NCBI GenBank assembly: GCA_006937955.1
Contig: SSNP01000067.1
Location: forward strand, 2,175,275-2,239,274
Direction: 5' to 3'
Source of the DNA: Pachypanchax playfairii
Taxonomy: Eukaryota; Chordata; Actinopteri; Cyprinodontiformes; Aplocheilidae
Length of the DNA stretch: 64,000 nucleotides
The notes beneath the pieces were generated by a model. That model was not told the DNA's origin. It ran no database searches and was given only the letters and a program-made list of their open reading frames with translations. The position numbers were made by a program, and so were the translations under genes. Shown piece after piece: positions 13,601 through 28,634 of this stretch; position 1 is the stretch's first letter, and every line of letters starts with the position of its first letter.

Positions 13601-16600
13601 AGAACCTCGGAGCTTACACGGATCCATCACTGCCATGTGAAAAAAGGCCACCTTATATTAACAGGTGATATATCATCTAAATGCCCAAATGAGTTTAAAA
13701 AGCAACTAAACAAACATTTTATGCATTTGTACAGGAAGAATCCAGAGACGTAGTTTTTTTAAATGTCTTATCCAGTTCAGTTGTAGGGAAGCTGATGGAG
13801 ATTTTACAGCGATTTCAGCTGGAGAATAAATCATCTGGTTGTTTTTTTGCATCTTTCTGTTTCTGTCATTTTTCCAAATGGCAGGAAGTTATACACCTTA
13901 TGGGCAGGATGAGAAGGATCTTTTATAATACTGAGAACTTTTTTCTTGCATCTCCTCTTAAAACACTAAGAGGAGGAGGCTGAGAACCATGTGACTTTTT
14001 CAGTCATTTTCACCACATGTTGAAGGATGTTTCTGTCAGTGACTCTAAAGTTACTGCAGACACTGAAACATGTTTTGTGGATGACTCCAATTGGCTTTTT
14101 AGATTTGTTGACTTTAAGAAGATTGATGTGTGCACTGGCACAATAACTGTTCCACCTCAGCGCCATAAAATGTTTTATTATTATTCCTGATGAGTCTCAA
14201 CACCATTACAAATTATCAGGGACAAAAAAAAAAAGAATGAAATAGTTTGAGATAAATTTAGCAGTAAAATCATGTGTCCATGGAGTGAAGAACAAGGGAC
14301 TGAGTTCACATCCTTGAGGGACCTCTGTGCTCAGAAATAGACCATTACCTGTAATTTTCTAAGATTTTTTTTACATTTAGAATAATTAATTTGAAGATGT
14401 ATTATCACTTCAGTAATTGAAATGGTATTGATGTTCCACTTGCATTCATACACATTTCAACAAGGAGCGTAGAATGTTTCCAAACAAGTTAAACACTTCA
14501 ATATTTAAGACACTGCTCAATCCACTGACAGCATTTCAGTCTTGCACACCAGATACAGTCCTATAAAAATGAACCTGCTTTGCTTTTGTTTGTTTGCAAA
14601 GAGTTGTGGTTTTTACTGAACATTATGCACACTTAGGAACTGTTTTAAACACAATATGAATTGTTGTGTGTCAAATTGAAAATGAAAACACTGAAAACAT
14701 CCCAGAAAATACTCTGTTGTTTGGTGTATTTGTAGTTAATTCACCATATAGCTGCAAAAACAACCTCTCTGACTCTTGTTGAGTCAGTTCATTTCTAAAC
14801 TCTGGATGGATCCCACATTTATTTGTCACCTCACTATGTTCCTCTGCGGTATTCACTAAGATTTATAGCTTATTACTGTAAATACTGGCATCTTCTTACA
14901 CAGCATGACAAAAACACAGAAAATGTTGTTTAGATTTCTTACTAAATTTACATCAAAGATAAACAGAGATTGTTTAACACTCCATAAACATTAAATTTGA
15001 CCAGTCACTGATATGAGCTCCTAGTTCCTAAACAAACATGACTTAAACTAACAATAGTAATAAATACTGAGTTGGATTTGTAGTTTTTTGTGTCATACAG
15101 ACAAACTTTCAGCAACATTAAAAAAATATATTTGAAAATGCACAAACTGGCAGGATTTTAGCATTAAAATAAGGACTTTTCTTACCTTTTTCTTTTCTTT
15201 CAGGTCATATAAGGCTATGGTGGCAAATATGGGCTCAATATCAATTTCAAACCTGAGCGAGAAGAAAGTATTCATTTAATCACAAGAAATAGCAGAACTC
15301 TGGTTTAATATTTGCTGTTTTAAATATATATTTGTTGTTACAGTGGAAGCTGTGAATGACGACGCGTTAGAGGTGATGCTGCCAAACCACAGTAAGCCTA
15401 GAAATCGGTTCAACTCAAACTTTTGGCAGCCGAGTGAGTTGAATAGAGTCAAGAGAGATCAAGAGTCCAAATCATAAAAATCCTGTTTGTGAATGTGGAA
15501 TAGACATAATCCCACAGATGGAGGGAGGAACCCCAACACAAAGCAATCCTCCGCCCTGACACACTGCTCTGTTGTTGACCAAAAGATGTTTTCAAAAAGA
15601 AAAAAATAATGAGACTTGATCCAGTGTAAAAAAGGACAAAACTCTTCTGTGTGATAAAGGCATCATTTTCATAAAAAAAGTTGGTGCTTGAATGATTCTT
15701 CTTGAACACGAGTAACTGTTGGCCTCTTGTCTATCTTGTATAATAGACAGAAAGCAGCTGCAGACATGAAAGAACGATTCTCCCTCCTACAGTATAATAA
15801 AAATGTATGACATACTTAATGGCCTGGCATCGGATCAGGATGCGTTCTCCAGTGTGTTCTTTGGGACATTCAGGAATGGGACGGATTTCCACCGCATCAT
15901 CCTGGAACACGACGGCAAAGAAGATCAAGCAGTTTAAATTAACAAAACACAGATGTTGACCAATTCAGAGGAAATTACATTTAAATTTAGGATTTAAAAA
16001 GATGTTTAAACATTAAATGTTTGAACTGAATTAATTGTTTAGCTAACTTATTGAACTCTGGAAAAAAAATTGTTGTTTCAGATAAGAAAAACAATTTTGT
16101 CTATAAAATTTAGTACAATGTAAATCATTACTCCTGACAGGCCAGTATGGATATAAATAGCTTATTTATATGAACAACTGCCCACAGATTCTGAAGATTT
16201 TATACTTTTAAGCCTAATACTTTTGACAACAATTAATTATAATTATAAATCATTTTATATTTATTGTAGATTAATAAACCAAAGCTGGATAAAATCCATA
16301 GGAGTAATCTAGTTTTACTCCATAAAATCCCTATACATTCTGATTTTAGGTTCAAAGCTACATTAATCTGTATTTAATACTAAAGTAAGGCTATTAATTA
16401 ACATATTTACACAAACATTTAGTGATTACAGCATGTAGACCATTTCCTCACCTCGTCAGGTGGGGGGTAAAGAGCAAACAGCTCAGTGAGCCTGTTTCCC
16501 TGCCGTGACTCCTGGTTCAGGTGATCCAGCTCCTCGTGGTTGCTGAAGACCAGTAAACCGTCCACTCTCGGGTCCGGGGCCAAACTTCGCAAGTTAAAAT

Positions 16601-19600
16601 CAGACGAGGTCAGCGTGCGTCCTGAGTCATCAGTTATCCCTGCTAAACTCGGAGACCTGACCTGAGGCAGAAATAGAAGGAAGATATTTGCTGTGGTTCA
16701 GGTTGGAAAAGTACAATAAGAATAAGGAGGAAGGAAATAAACTGAAGCAAACCGGAGATGAACTGAAGAGGCAGGAAGGCAGAATATTTAAGGAGCATTG
16801 AAAGGTTGTTCCATGAAGATTTGTTATTCCTAAAAATTGAGGTAAATACAAAAAATAAGAACTCTGTACTCATTCCTCAAACCTCTAATCGAACAGCTTT
16901 GTATCCACAGTCACTCTCAACACACTCGTTTAAAAATACAGACTTCTGAGGACAAGAGAAAACAGCTTGCAGCCATTTCTGATGTCTAGACTGTTTTGTT
17001 TTGGAATAAAACAAGGACATCCTCCTGAGGATTTCTGAACATTACTTACAGTGAAAAATGCAACATAAGCATCCTGTTAATGTGAAATTTATGCCTAATA
17101 AGTTAAAGTGCCTTAGGTTAGAAAGCAATTCTCAGCTGGGGTTTTTATGCAACCTTAAATATCTGTATTCTTCTGTGGAATCTGCTTTCTCACAAAAATA
17201 TTACTGCTCATTCAAAAGAAGAGGTTACTTAATTTTGACACATCACATAACAAGGATAAATGAGTTAGTTGGTATCTACATGTTTTTATCTGAGTGAGTT
17301 CTGTAGTCAGAGATCAAAAACCCTGGAGAATAAACCTGCTAGATTAAGGATTATTTTAACAACCTGCAAGCAACAACGGTAAAAACACAAAGAGCACCAA
17401 GCTGCTAAAATAACTCTCAAAGATCTAATGAATTCCTTTATGTGATGTGCAGATGTGCTCAGACACCCATGAAAATTATCTTTGATCATGAATAAATAAT
17501 AAACCCCTCGGTGAAGAACTTTCAGGTTTAATCTGAATAATCCTAACTGTATCTTCTAATTAACAGTTAGCCAACTGTTTCCTGGTATTACCAGAAGAAT
17601 AACAGAAAATAAGATATAGTTACTTGATTAATCATTATGATTCAAGTAAAAAAAAAATCTGTTAACATTTTTCTACTGGCGCTGGAGACATGTGGAGTTC
17701 CTCCTGCTGAACTACAGAATGTATCATAACTTTGCTGCTCCAATGCTGCATGATTAGAACATTTCCTCTTACTACCCCCTCTTCTTGCCTCTTTCACTCT
17801 CATCATCCATCAAACTCACATTCAGGCTTTCACACTACAGGGCAGGACTGACCGAGCACCCACCCTGGCGGAGCTTCACCCCGTTAAGACTCCATCACGC
17901 CACAAACCCCGAGCCTTTTGTCAATGCAGACTGGCCCATAGCTGTTAAGGATTGAAGGACAATACTGCTGTTCTTCCTGTTCCTCTGGCACCCTCTCTGT
18001 CTCTCTTTGGCACACAGATGATGGGAATCCTGCAGGCACTTTGGTTTGGATGATTAACCAGAACTAGCAAGCATGGAGCAACAGAGGGGGCCTGGTCGGG
18101 GGCATTGGGTGGCTGGGACCGCTTGACTCAAAGACAGAAAAGCTCCCACGAGAGCAAGAATGAGGCAGTAAACTGCACTAACAAATGTATTTATCAGTTT
18201 GTTGCATGCTGCACACTTTCCATCATGCGACATGTAATAACCAGCAAGTTAAACTTCAACAGTAGATCTGATGAGGACCTGTAAAAACTTCAGTGTTCAG
18301 TCAAGCCAGTCAGACCAAACTTGTGGAACGAGTGATAGGAATAACAACACACTGTTGTATTAAAGCACCCACCCCCTCACATTTCACATTCATGTCTCTC
18401 AGGCCTTCATCAGCATGGACGACCATTACCACTCCCACTAAATTGTCTTCTCTACACAAAAAAGCACTTTAACCAAGTTCTTGTTCTTGTAAAACACTCT
18501 TCAATATTTCGGGATGTGCAAAATAAACAGGATACTAGCTGAGTTTAGTTTTAATAGGCTATGCAAAATGCATTTCATCAAAGCACGGTCTGAATCTTAG
18601 ATTCAACTCAAAGTGAATCCTAATAAAGATGTTTAAATCTTCTACTACACATATACTATCTGCCATGTTACACAGTTTATTATTAAATTATCTTTAAAAA
18701 ATGAAAATAGTTTTTAAAACTCCTCCCACAGCTGGTGAAACGAAGAACAAACGCATCTCAACAGAAAAAAAAAAAACATTTATAATTGATCTTGCATGAT
18801 AACTTTCAGATTTTAACTCTTCATAATGACTCAGTGCAGCTGCAGATCTTGGTAATTTCAATGTTGTAAGGTTTTAGTCTGTTGTCTCTCGGATTGAAGG
18901 ATTCAAGCAACAAACTGAAAGAAAAACCCTGTAGCATCAGATCGGTGACAAAAAATGTAGCTCCACAACAGAAGGCTGACAAGGCAAAAACAAAATAGGT
19001 TAGAAATGACTAATGGACCTCAGTGGCTAGGAGATGCAGGTAAAGGTGTGTTTAGATACGGCTCATAACACTGAAAAAATAAATAAAACGTTAAGCAGCA
19101 AATGAGAGGTTGGGATGAAGCAGGAAACATGGCAAATTTAGATGTTTAATGGCTGATATAAACTAATCACTGCCCTCTTGCAGAATCACCATAAAATATA
19201 ATTCTTGTGTTTGATTTCATTTAAGGAATCAGAGAAACATCAATCAAGTGAATCTAAAAAGTGTCATTAAATGTGAGTTAAGTTTGAACAGATCTATATG
19301 CTGCTTACTGGTTTCTCTTTGTTTTGTGGCTGAACATCAGACTCAAAAATCTGTTTCTGCAGGTTTTTGTGGAGGCCGCTCCTTTCTGAGTATGTGCTCC
19401 ATCCATCCCCCTGGCACCTTAACACACACACATACACACACAGAAAAACATATCAACATGGAAACTCCAGAAAACATAAACATAGTTACAGCAAAACATC
19501 TGTAATAAAACCGATGACTCCAATAAATCCTTACCTTCTTGAGACTATTAGCCATGGCTGGGTGTAGCTCTTCACACAGTCTCTTACATGTGGATCTAAA

Positions 19601-22600
19601 TCCAGTCTGTGAAGAGATAATAAAAAGTTGTATTTACAGATACATGTGTGGACACATGCTCTCAGAAAAGCTTTAGATTCTGCCCTCATCCTAATCTGTA
19701 ATCCAGAATAAAACTAAAGCAGTGAAAAAATAGATTTAGAATAATAAAAAAAGTATATTTTTGAGTCTGATAATATGAACGTTTACAGTTTTCTTGAGGA
19801 AAAAAAGCAGCTTTTCTCTTAAACAGCATGTAGTTTCCTTCTCATTGGAAGTTTTTTTCAATCTGAAACCCACCCATCCTCTGAGATGGGGTCTCGGACG
19901 GTGCGTCGCTCCTTCTCCACCTGCTCCACTTTCAGGTCATCATCAGGAAAGTCTCCAAGTTCTTGCATCAGAGCAAAGTCTCCACTTCTTAACTGTAACA
20001 TGAGGAACTCCTCCAGGTCCAACGGTTCGACCGCTTCGTACGTCTGAGGCTGAACGGGAGAGGAAACATTAAAGTCAGTGAAAACAATAAGAACATTCAG
20101 CACCAAAATGTCAATCAAATGTCCAAACTGGACACGAAAGCAAGGACATGTCAGAGATAAAAGCCTGGAAAGTAGAGACATTGTTGATGTTAATAAAAAT
20201 ATTCACAGTAATGAAACAAATCAGAAACAAAACAGACTGAATCATGACTTTTTAAAAATGTACCTGTCTAGGAACAAAAGTCAACAGAAATAGAAACTGG
20301 AACAAACTGCAGCTTGCAGATACACCCCCCCACCCCCACAGTCAGCCTATTTTTAGACAGAAATTTTAAACTGTACACTATGATGAAAAATCCAGCATCA
20401 ATTTGGCACCATCTCAATGTAAAAGTTAAAATAATACCAGGATATCTATCAGCGACATGTAACAAACCCCTACACTGGATTACAGCAGAAGGATAGATGA
20501 GCTTTTTAGGATCAAAATGAAGAACACAACTAGTGAGATAGTACACATCCCTTTTGTGTGGGCATGCTGGTTATTCTGTAAAAAAAAAAAAAAAAAAAGA
20601 GGAACCTGCATGTAGCAGGTGTTTCTGTGAAGTGTGGCAGCAAACTGGGCACATCTCCAATCTGATTACAGGCTGCAGCTGGAATCAGAGGCGGACCAAC
20701 CTAAACATCACAACAGCTTTTAAAAGTTCTATTAATATTAGAAGAATATTTAGGATTTAATCATGTCAATGATCCTAAACCGGATGGTCTAATGAAGAGT
20801 ATTTTCAATACAAGGAGAAAGAAAGAAGGTAAATACAGAAGTAGAACCGCCGTCATCATGCACACAGATGAATCGTATGTATACAGAAAAGGGGAGGGAA
20901 ATTTGCGGGAACCTCATGAGACACTGTTTTACTCAACTTTTAAAAGCAGAGCAAATTCCATCTGCTGTTAGACATGTTTTTACACATCAACACACCCTGA
21001 AGCACATTTTTCTTCCCTGCTAAATACACGAGCACATTCAAAACACAAAGGAACATTATCATTATAAAACACGGTCCCACACAGATCACATCCATCCTGG
21101 ATCCAGTTCCTCAGCTGAAATAATCATCATAGCACATTTCTTCTTGTTTTGCATTGAGTCTAACAAAAATGTAAGAATGCTAATTCTTGCATGCTTCTTA
21201 TTGGTGCATGCTGCTCTGCAGAGCCATCCGAGGGGCCAGTGGGGAAAACTGCAAGTTCCTCCCAAATCAAGTGCTAAAAATTCATCAGCTTACTCAGTGA
21301 TGGTTAGACAACAAAACCTATTTTTAAAAAAAGGGATGACACAAACTTAGTGCTTATATATGCATCAATATATAAACACGTTTCTTACAGAGACAATTGA
21401 GGTAATTCAACACGTCACTGTTTTTAATATGCAAAAAAACAAGCCAAGAGAGATTCTGAACATGCAAGGAACTCGAAGATATTCAGCGTGTCGACAAAGT
21501 GCAGCAACATTTAACCTCACGTATGATTTAGAAGCGTATTACTAATCTCATTTTCAGGTTTTACTAATGCTCAAACAGATATCACAGACTTACCCTGCTG
21601 GAAACTGAAAAGGGCACTATAAAAAAGGAAGTGTACAAAATGGCGCACTCCGGATATGAGAACCTACACAGCAGTGCGCTTCTACTGACGCTGAATGCTT
21701 GCAGTTGAAACTGTGTCACAACCTAATACATACATCCTCCTCATCATCGTCGTATTCCAAGAAGATGAGAACGTAAGTACAGTTGAGATGAAATATTGAA
21801 CAACCCAAGAGATGGAAGAGGTGTCAAAAGCCACTCAGGATTAAAGTTTGGACTTTTTGAACACATAGTATTTGAACAGCAGCTTTCAAGTGCAAACCAT
21901 TAAAGGAAGTGACACCACTAAAGCGTCCCTCCATCAATCAGTGTTTCGACACACAGGAACAGAAAGTTCAGACACACATGCGTGCTGCTTATGCAAACAC
22001 ACACAACTGTGCAGCAAGCATGCGCAGAAAGCACATGGAGCTTTTCCTTTAATGTCTCAATTTTTGCTGCAAAAACCTTAAATAACTGACGAAGCAACAT
22101 TCAGAGTTTCAGGCACGACTGCAACCACAACACGCTTCCCTCCCTCATCCCTGCACGAGACGCAACTGCTGAATAATAGGAAACCAGCATCCGAGAGATT
22201 ATGGTATTAAAGCCCATCTCCCACATCCCAAATCCAAACATATTAAAGATTTGGCCCCATAAGCTGCAAGGTAAGCAGGCCCACCCCGTCAACAGCCGAG
22301 GCTCTGACCCACTTCCTGAGCAGGTTAGAGATTAACAGTCTTGGATGCTTCTAGGTGGGACGGATGCTCTGAGTACTCCAATGTTATCAGCTGATTTGCT
22401 CAAGGATCAGTATAAACGGGCTTCAGCTGCGTCACCACAGTCACATATCACAAAACTTAGGAGCTTTAGAAAATTAGGGATGACAAAAATGCAAATGAGT
22501 TGGATCAAATGTGGAGGCACAGACGGGTGGGTTTTTTTTTAGAAGGATGGAAGAGTGAAAGGAGGATTTTAAAGCTGAAGAGCAGAGTCAAAGATTCAGA

Positions 22601-25600
22601 GGAAGCCATGGAGAGAGTTGAAGCGTAATGTGGGAACGAATCGCTGTAAAGGAATACCGTGCTTTAACATGTCTGAATGCCTAAAACAGAGTGAATCACA
22701 ACATCTGATAAAAGGAAAACAAAAAAACAACTCGAACATTCGGATACTGAGTTTTCTGAATCATGTAGAGGCACAAAAAATGTTAATCCTTAAATAAGAT
22801 CAAGCTTTAGAAAAAGAGACTTTTTCAGATTAGAACTAAAGCAGAAACACACAGCAATCATTGCAAAAGCATTTACACTGGTTTTGTAGTGGAATTATTA
22901 GGACACAAAGTATAATCTTCGAGACGAGACGCTGCACTGACTCAGATGTTCTCTGGACTAATGACAGTAAAGAGGATGTGAGGATGATATACTTATAAAC
23001 CTTTAGTGGAGGCACAAACACTAAAGCTATGTGAGTGCTGCATTAGAGGAAATGTTTCTGTAGATCCTCTAATTTTGCTATAATTGTTTCCCTCATAAAA
23101 GAGGGATTCAGTGAGCAGATGGTGTCCTGTCATATAAATATGACATTCATTTTAGTGTTTTGATCTGCATAGTTAAAATGCCAAAATCTTTTGCTAAAGT
23201 AAAGCAAAGCCTGTGTGGAAAATTGCTTTAATTAATTCAGAACCAACCTGCTGTAAGCAGATAGCTAAACGGTCACTGCCGTCAACGTATAAAAAAAACT
23301 AGATGTATAGATGTAACACGGAAGTTGATGCTATAAAAAGAAGACATGCACCCCCTAGTGGCTGGCTGCAGCATGAGTTTAACATCCCGCCCTCTACACA
23401 TAAACACATGGGACATTCTGCTTTCTAAAAAGAAGAAATACACCTCAGATATTTTTTCAGGTCATATCTTGATGATTTAATGCTTAAAAATTGATGGTTG
23501 GTGAGGAGGCGGGACTTTCAGCCTCTTGTCTCTATTGCTCAGATTCTAGCTCTAACAAGGCTCCTATAAACAGAACATTATCGCTTCACTTATATACAAC
23601 AGAAGTAGACAGAGACACATTATCTTTATATGTGCAAATATGCATCAACAAACAATGTCTCAACCCCCCAATAGAAGGTAACTCACCACTGTGAGGTAAG
23701 CCGAGTTGGAAGCGTTGGAGTTGGTTCGGCTGTGATACACTCCATGGTTTCCACCAAAGTTTCGCCTGATTTCTGCAGAACTGTACCTGCAACAAACATT
23801 GGACAGACAACATTTTTACAGAATTATTTTCAAGCAGCACAAAATAATAAACCAGAGTAGTATTGTTAAAAGTCCTCCAACAGGAACGCAGCTCATCTTA
23901 ATAACAGATTCAACAGTTTAGCCATTGTTCCTGCTTGCATCAGATTAAATTGGTCAGCCATGGTGACGGTATTCAAACTTTTGTTCCTTCTATAATAGCA
24001 CATGTTTGGTGGTTGGGAAAGGCTTTGTCATTCAGGCTCACAGACAGACTTTGGAATAAAAATGTGTCCTCGTTTAGGGGTCAGAACAGGCAGGAAATCA
24101 GCATGACACAGGAATAAAGGAGTATGCAGATATGTTGGGTAAATGGTGTTTGCTTGCCTGTAGTTTTCTCCAAAAAAGAGGGAAGAACTCCAAATGACAA
24201 GACGGGAGACCGTGCTCTAATTTGTTGGGCACATTCCATCTAAGAATTCACTTGTGCTCTTTTTCTTTCTAATTATTCAACCGTATCAGCAATTTCTGCA
24301 CAAAAAATCCTTAATTAGTTTCATTTAAACGACAGAAAATCCTGATTTGTGTGTATAAGGATGTGTTTGTAAATTTAAGACATAATACAGTATATGTGCG
24401 TGTGTTTGTGGGATTTGTAACAGAAACTGTTTATTAGCAGCAAATATTTAAAGGGCAAAGACTTAAGCAAACGGGTCACATTGGTGGCTGCTTCCCCTGT
24501 GGTCAATCTCATGAGTTTACTGAGTTCCCATGGCGACTATTACAACATCAGTGTAACTAATTATCACCACGAGACCATAAGCATGCACAGAATGGAAGAA
24601 TACCAGAAGGTCAAAACCACTGATGCTCCAGAGTCACGAAGCACGTCAAATCTGTGCAGCAGTGTCATCTTTAAAAATCAAAGAAGTTTTCAAAGACCAA
24701 AATGGAGATCACTAAAATCACATGACTAGTTTTCAGCCCAGTAACATTGTGCAATGAACTTGGGCTCCAACCTGCACTGGTCATTCTGTTTGTACTAACA
24801 CCCCTCCCCTCTAATCATTCACATCATGTGCAGAGTCAGCACAGAAATATGCAAAGTCCAGCTTTTATTTATTAGTTATTTATTTAGGCTTTTTGTTTTG
24901 ATTCAGTAAATCAGATGGAGCACAACGCAACACACACGTGCACGATTTCCACAATGAGCCGCAATATACAAACGTATGACCACGACAAGGTCAGAGCCCA
25001 CTATCAACTTCTAGTCCTTTATCATAAGAGCCAACAGTGCAGTCGTGCAATTGCCACTTATGCAAAGTTCTTTTTAACCCACAATGTTTAACCCTGTCAG
25101 AGATCACATGACACACAGACACACCTGACTGCTGAGCAGTTTATACACAGTCTTGCTGGCAACTGAACTGGTTTATTGTATCTTGCACAACATCATAAAG
25201 CCCAGCGATTGTGCAATTCCCAACCACCCACACCTCGTGTATCTGCATGACAACAAACAAAAGTCTCCTCCATTCTTATGTTTGAGTACCTGTACTTTTG
25301 TTATAACCCAGCAGAACATAAATGGGCTAAAACATGTGAAAGTTACACCTATCACTGTCAAACTGGTGATGTGAGAAACTATTTACACCATCCTAATTTA
25401 AATTCCTGATATATTTGTTTTGTTTTGGCTTATGTTGAGTTCATACGGTTAAAAAAACACTCTAAGCAAACTAATTGTTTAATGGGTGCAACTCTGGAAA
25501 TGAAATAATATGCAACACATGGAAATGATCACGCACATGCACATGGAAGACTGTTAGGTTGCAAACAATGATCAACATTAGGGACCATCTATAAAAAGAC

Positions 25601-28573
25601 CCGGCAAGTAAAACTGTAATTAACTCGTGCCAGTTAAGCCAAGCTGACATTATTTCCCCACTGGCAGACAAACAGCTTGTGACAGCGGACAACATCTGTC
25701 TCTCTCATCAGACTCTCTGGGCATCTTTTGTTACATAAAACCAAAAGCTCTTGTCAAGAGGATAAAAATGAAAGCTTTGGATTTTGTTGTGATTTCGCCA
25801 AAAGCAGCTTCCAGCACAAGTTACAGAAAATTTGTAATTTTTTTTTTTTTTTCCCCTAGTGGATCAAACCAGAATGCAGATTTTGGATGGACAACTATTT
25901 AGCTGTCAACCATGTTTGCTTAACTTTCAGACGACAGGACAAAAGGTTCATGAGCACTCTGAACGAGGCCTTACCCTGCTGCCAAAAGAGAAAGTTTGTT
26001 TTTTCAAGTTGACCACGTTGGTCTAAAAACAGTAGCTTCTGGGGATTTTTGAGCCTCATCAAAACTCGGAACAGAAGCTCTTAGATCTGTGGAAATAACC
26101 ATAGTGGCACTCCCTAAAAAGCACACTTTACCCTCTGTTCTCTCTAGTCAGTGATGTCATCTGACTATAAAATAAATAAATCCTCAAAAGACTGAACAAA
26201 CCAAATAAACAATGTTTCAGCATTTTAAACAAGTATCTAAATTAAATCATTTTTCTGATCCTTAATTAGCTAATCCTCATATAATACATGTAATTATAGT
26301 ATAATACATGTAATTATAGTCACTAGTGAGCAAGTACATTAGATTTTATAGAACGACTTTAAACTAGGGATGCAACGATACCACTTTTTTCTAACGATAC
26401 AATACAGATACTTAAATCTGAGTACTTGCTAATACCGAGTACCAGTGCTGATACTTCTACCACGCAGGAAAATTGCAATGAATTAGAAGACGGGTTTTAT
26501 TTTCTTCTCTGCTTGTTACAAGAAATGAAAGTGAAGTAGACACAAAACAAAACATCAATATAAATGACCACAAAACTAAAATTTCAAGTGAAAAAGAAAC
26601 ATTTTCTGGTAAATTAATGCAGAGTTTCCACATTTAAATTATCGGTATATGGTATAGGTTAACTAACTGATACAGATACAAGCACATTAGAATGGTATTG
26701 ACCTTGATACCCTATACCAGTATCAGTATCGATGCATCCTTAGTTTAAACAGTTTATACATGTTATAGAAACTCTAAAATCTGTGCAAAGAATTTGGGTT
26801 TTTATTTTGTGTATTTTCGGCCCCCTTCATATTGGAAGACCCTGCCTCAAAGTGAAACCACCAGAATCGGGATGGGTCTGGGTCTTGCCAGTGGTTTTAA
26901 ACATCTAAAAACCTCCATCGTTCTGTCACTTGGATTAATCACTTTCCAAATTAGTTTACAAATGATTGAATAAAATATTGATTCATGATAGAATGTTAGA
27001 GTGAGCGCTGGAGTATATGAACGATTTTATTGAAGGAGGAATGGTTTTCATTAACAGAATCGCTGATCTAATGTCATACTGCAACCATTAGATCATCTTT
27101 CAAAGGAATAAAAGAATCTGTAGCTTATTCAAAGGCCCCGTACGACAGGGAAAAGTGTTTTACCACTAGTTCTAATCGAACAACATTTGTTAAAACAGCT
27201 TTGCGGGTAAAATATTTATGACTTATCAAAAATGCATTTAACCTGTCATCCCTGATGTTCATGCTGCATGAGGGAATATTGAACACCTGCAGGAGTCATT
27301 TGCATTAGATAATGCTGAGAAAATTTCAGCTCAAATTAAAGATGTAGGATTCCTGAAATGTCTAAAAAAATCTCACAGGTGAAAAAAAAGCTTATAGCTT
27401 AAAACTAAAGTCAATCATGATGTCTTTCTGTGGAAAGGGGGACTGCTTTAGGTTGGAGGCAGGTCTACACTTGCTTTCTGCATCATGCTGTTCAGACATA
27501 TTTCTCCAAAATGTTCCCCAAATGAAATCCAGCCTAAAAACTTACTGTTTATCTTGGAAACATTCCTGATAAATATCCCCTAGACGAGCAACTTTATGGC
27601 TGTAAACCCCAACTTCACTCCTTCCAGTCCGAGCACATTCAGACGCCTCCTCAAAAGAGGTTTCGGCAAACTCAATAAGAGACTAAAACAATCTATGAAC
27701 CATGTTTTTAATTAGATTTTTCTTTTCTTTGCTTCCAGACTTACAGCTTCCCTGAGGAACTAGATAACAGCTGCATTCAACAACGTTATTGATGGTTTAT
27801 TTATGACAAGACAACTATATATCTCTAGCATAAGGGTTTAAAGACATAAATCAATGTACAAATCAATCAAATCAATCAAAAATAAAAAAAAAATCAAAAA
27901 TACTTTATTAATCCCCGAAGGGAAATTCAAGAAGTGTACGCAGTGTAAATTACGATCCATCTGTGTAAATATCTATCCAGACATAAAACCCCAACTGCAA
28001 CAAATATTTAAGAGTATATAAACATTCTGAGAATTATCACCCATCGTCTGGTTGGATTCTTTGGTAGAATCCAAAAGGATGATTTGCATCCAATTCCGGT
28101 TAATTCACATATATTCTCATTTCTTTATTTCTTGGAAAATCTGGTATTTTTCCTTACATGGAGGAATGTTATTAAAAAAGACAAATATCAAAGGTTAATA
28201 ATATAAATAAAACATGAGAACTCTTGTTAGAACACTTTAAGGACCTTAAATCAGGGTGTATTCTTTGTTCTTGCTTTAAATGACCTGCTTCTTCCTTGTA
28301 AAGGTATGAAACTCGACCTGCAGCATTTTTATTTTTCCTGAACTAAAAACTCATGGGATGTCTTTTGCTTGTGGATGTTTTCTGTTTGCTGTTGCAAGAA
28401 CGGACCAAAAATATGAGTAAATAAATCAAAGTAAACAACATTATCTGCAGTCGTAACATGAATCTGACCAGGCAGGCTCGTCATCACCCACAGCCAAAAG
28501 GCAAAACGCAGGTGATGATGAGTTCGTCCATGTCTCTGTTTGTTAGCAAAACATCTCATAAAACATCTTTCCT

Positions 28574-28634
<61 letters not shown>

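Noticed and set aside
18061..18180. Possible dock8 exon with VFESSGPSH-like minus-strand reading
   Set aside because: There is no GT donor, and the correct exon at 19309-19417 restores the phase and similarity.
21590..21700. TATA-like word and possible promoter near 21618
   Set aside because: The surrounding words (GGGCACTATA, AAAATGGCGCACTC) look like a degenerate copy of a common fish MITE end, and no transcript unit follows.
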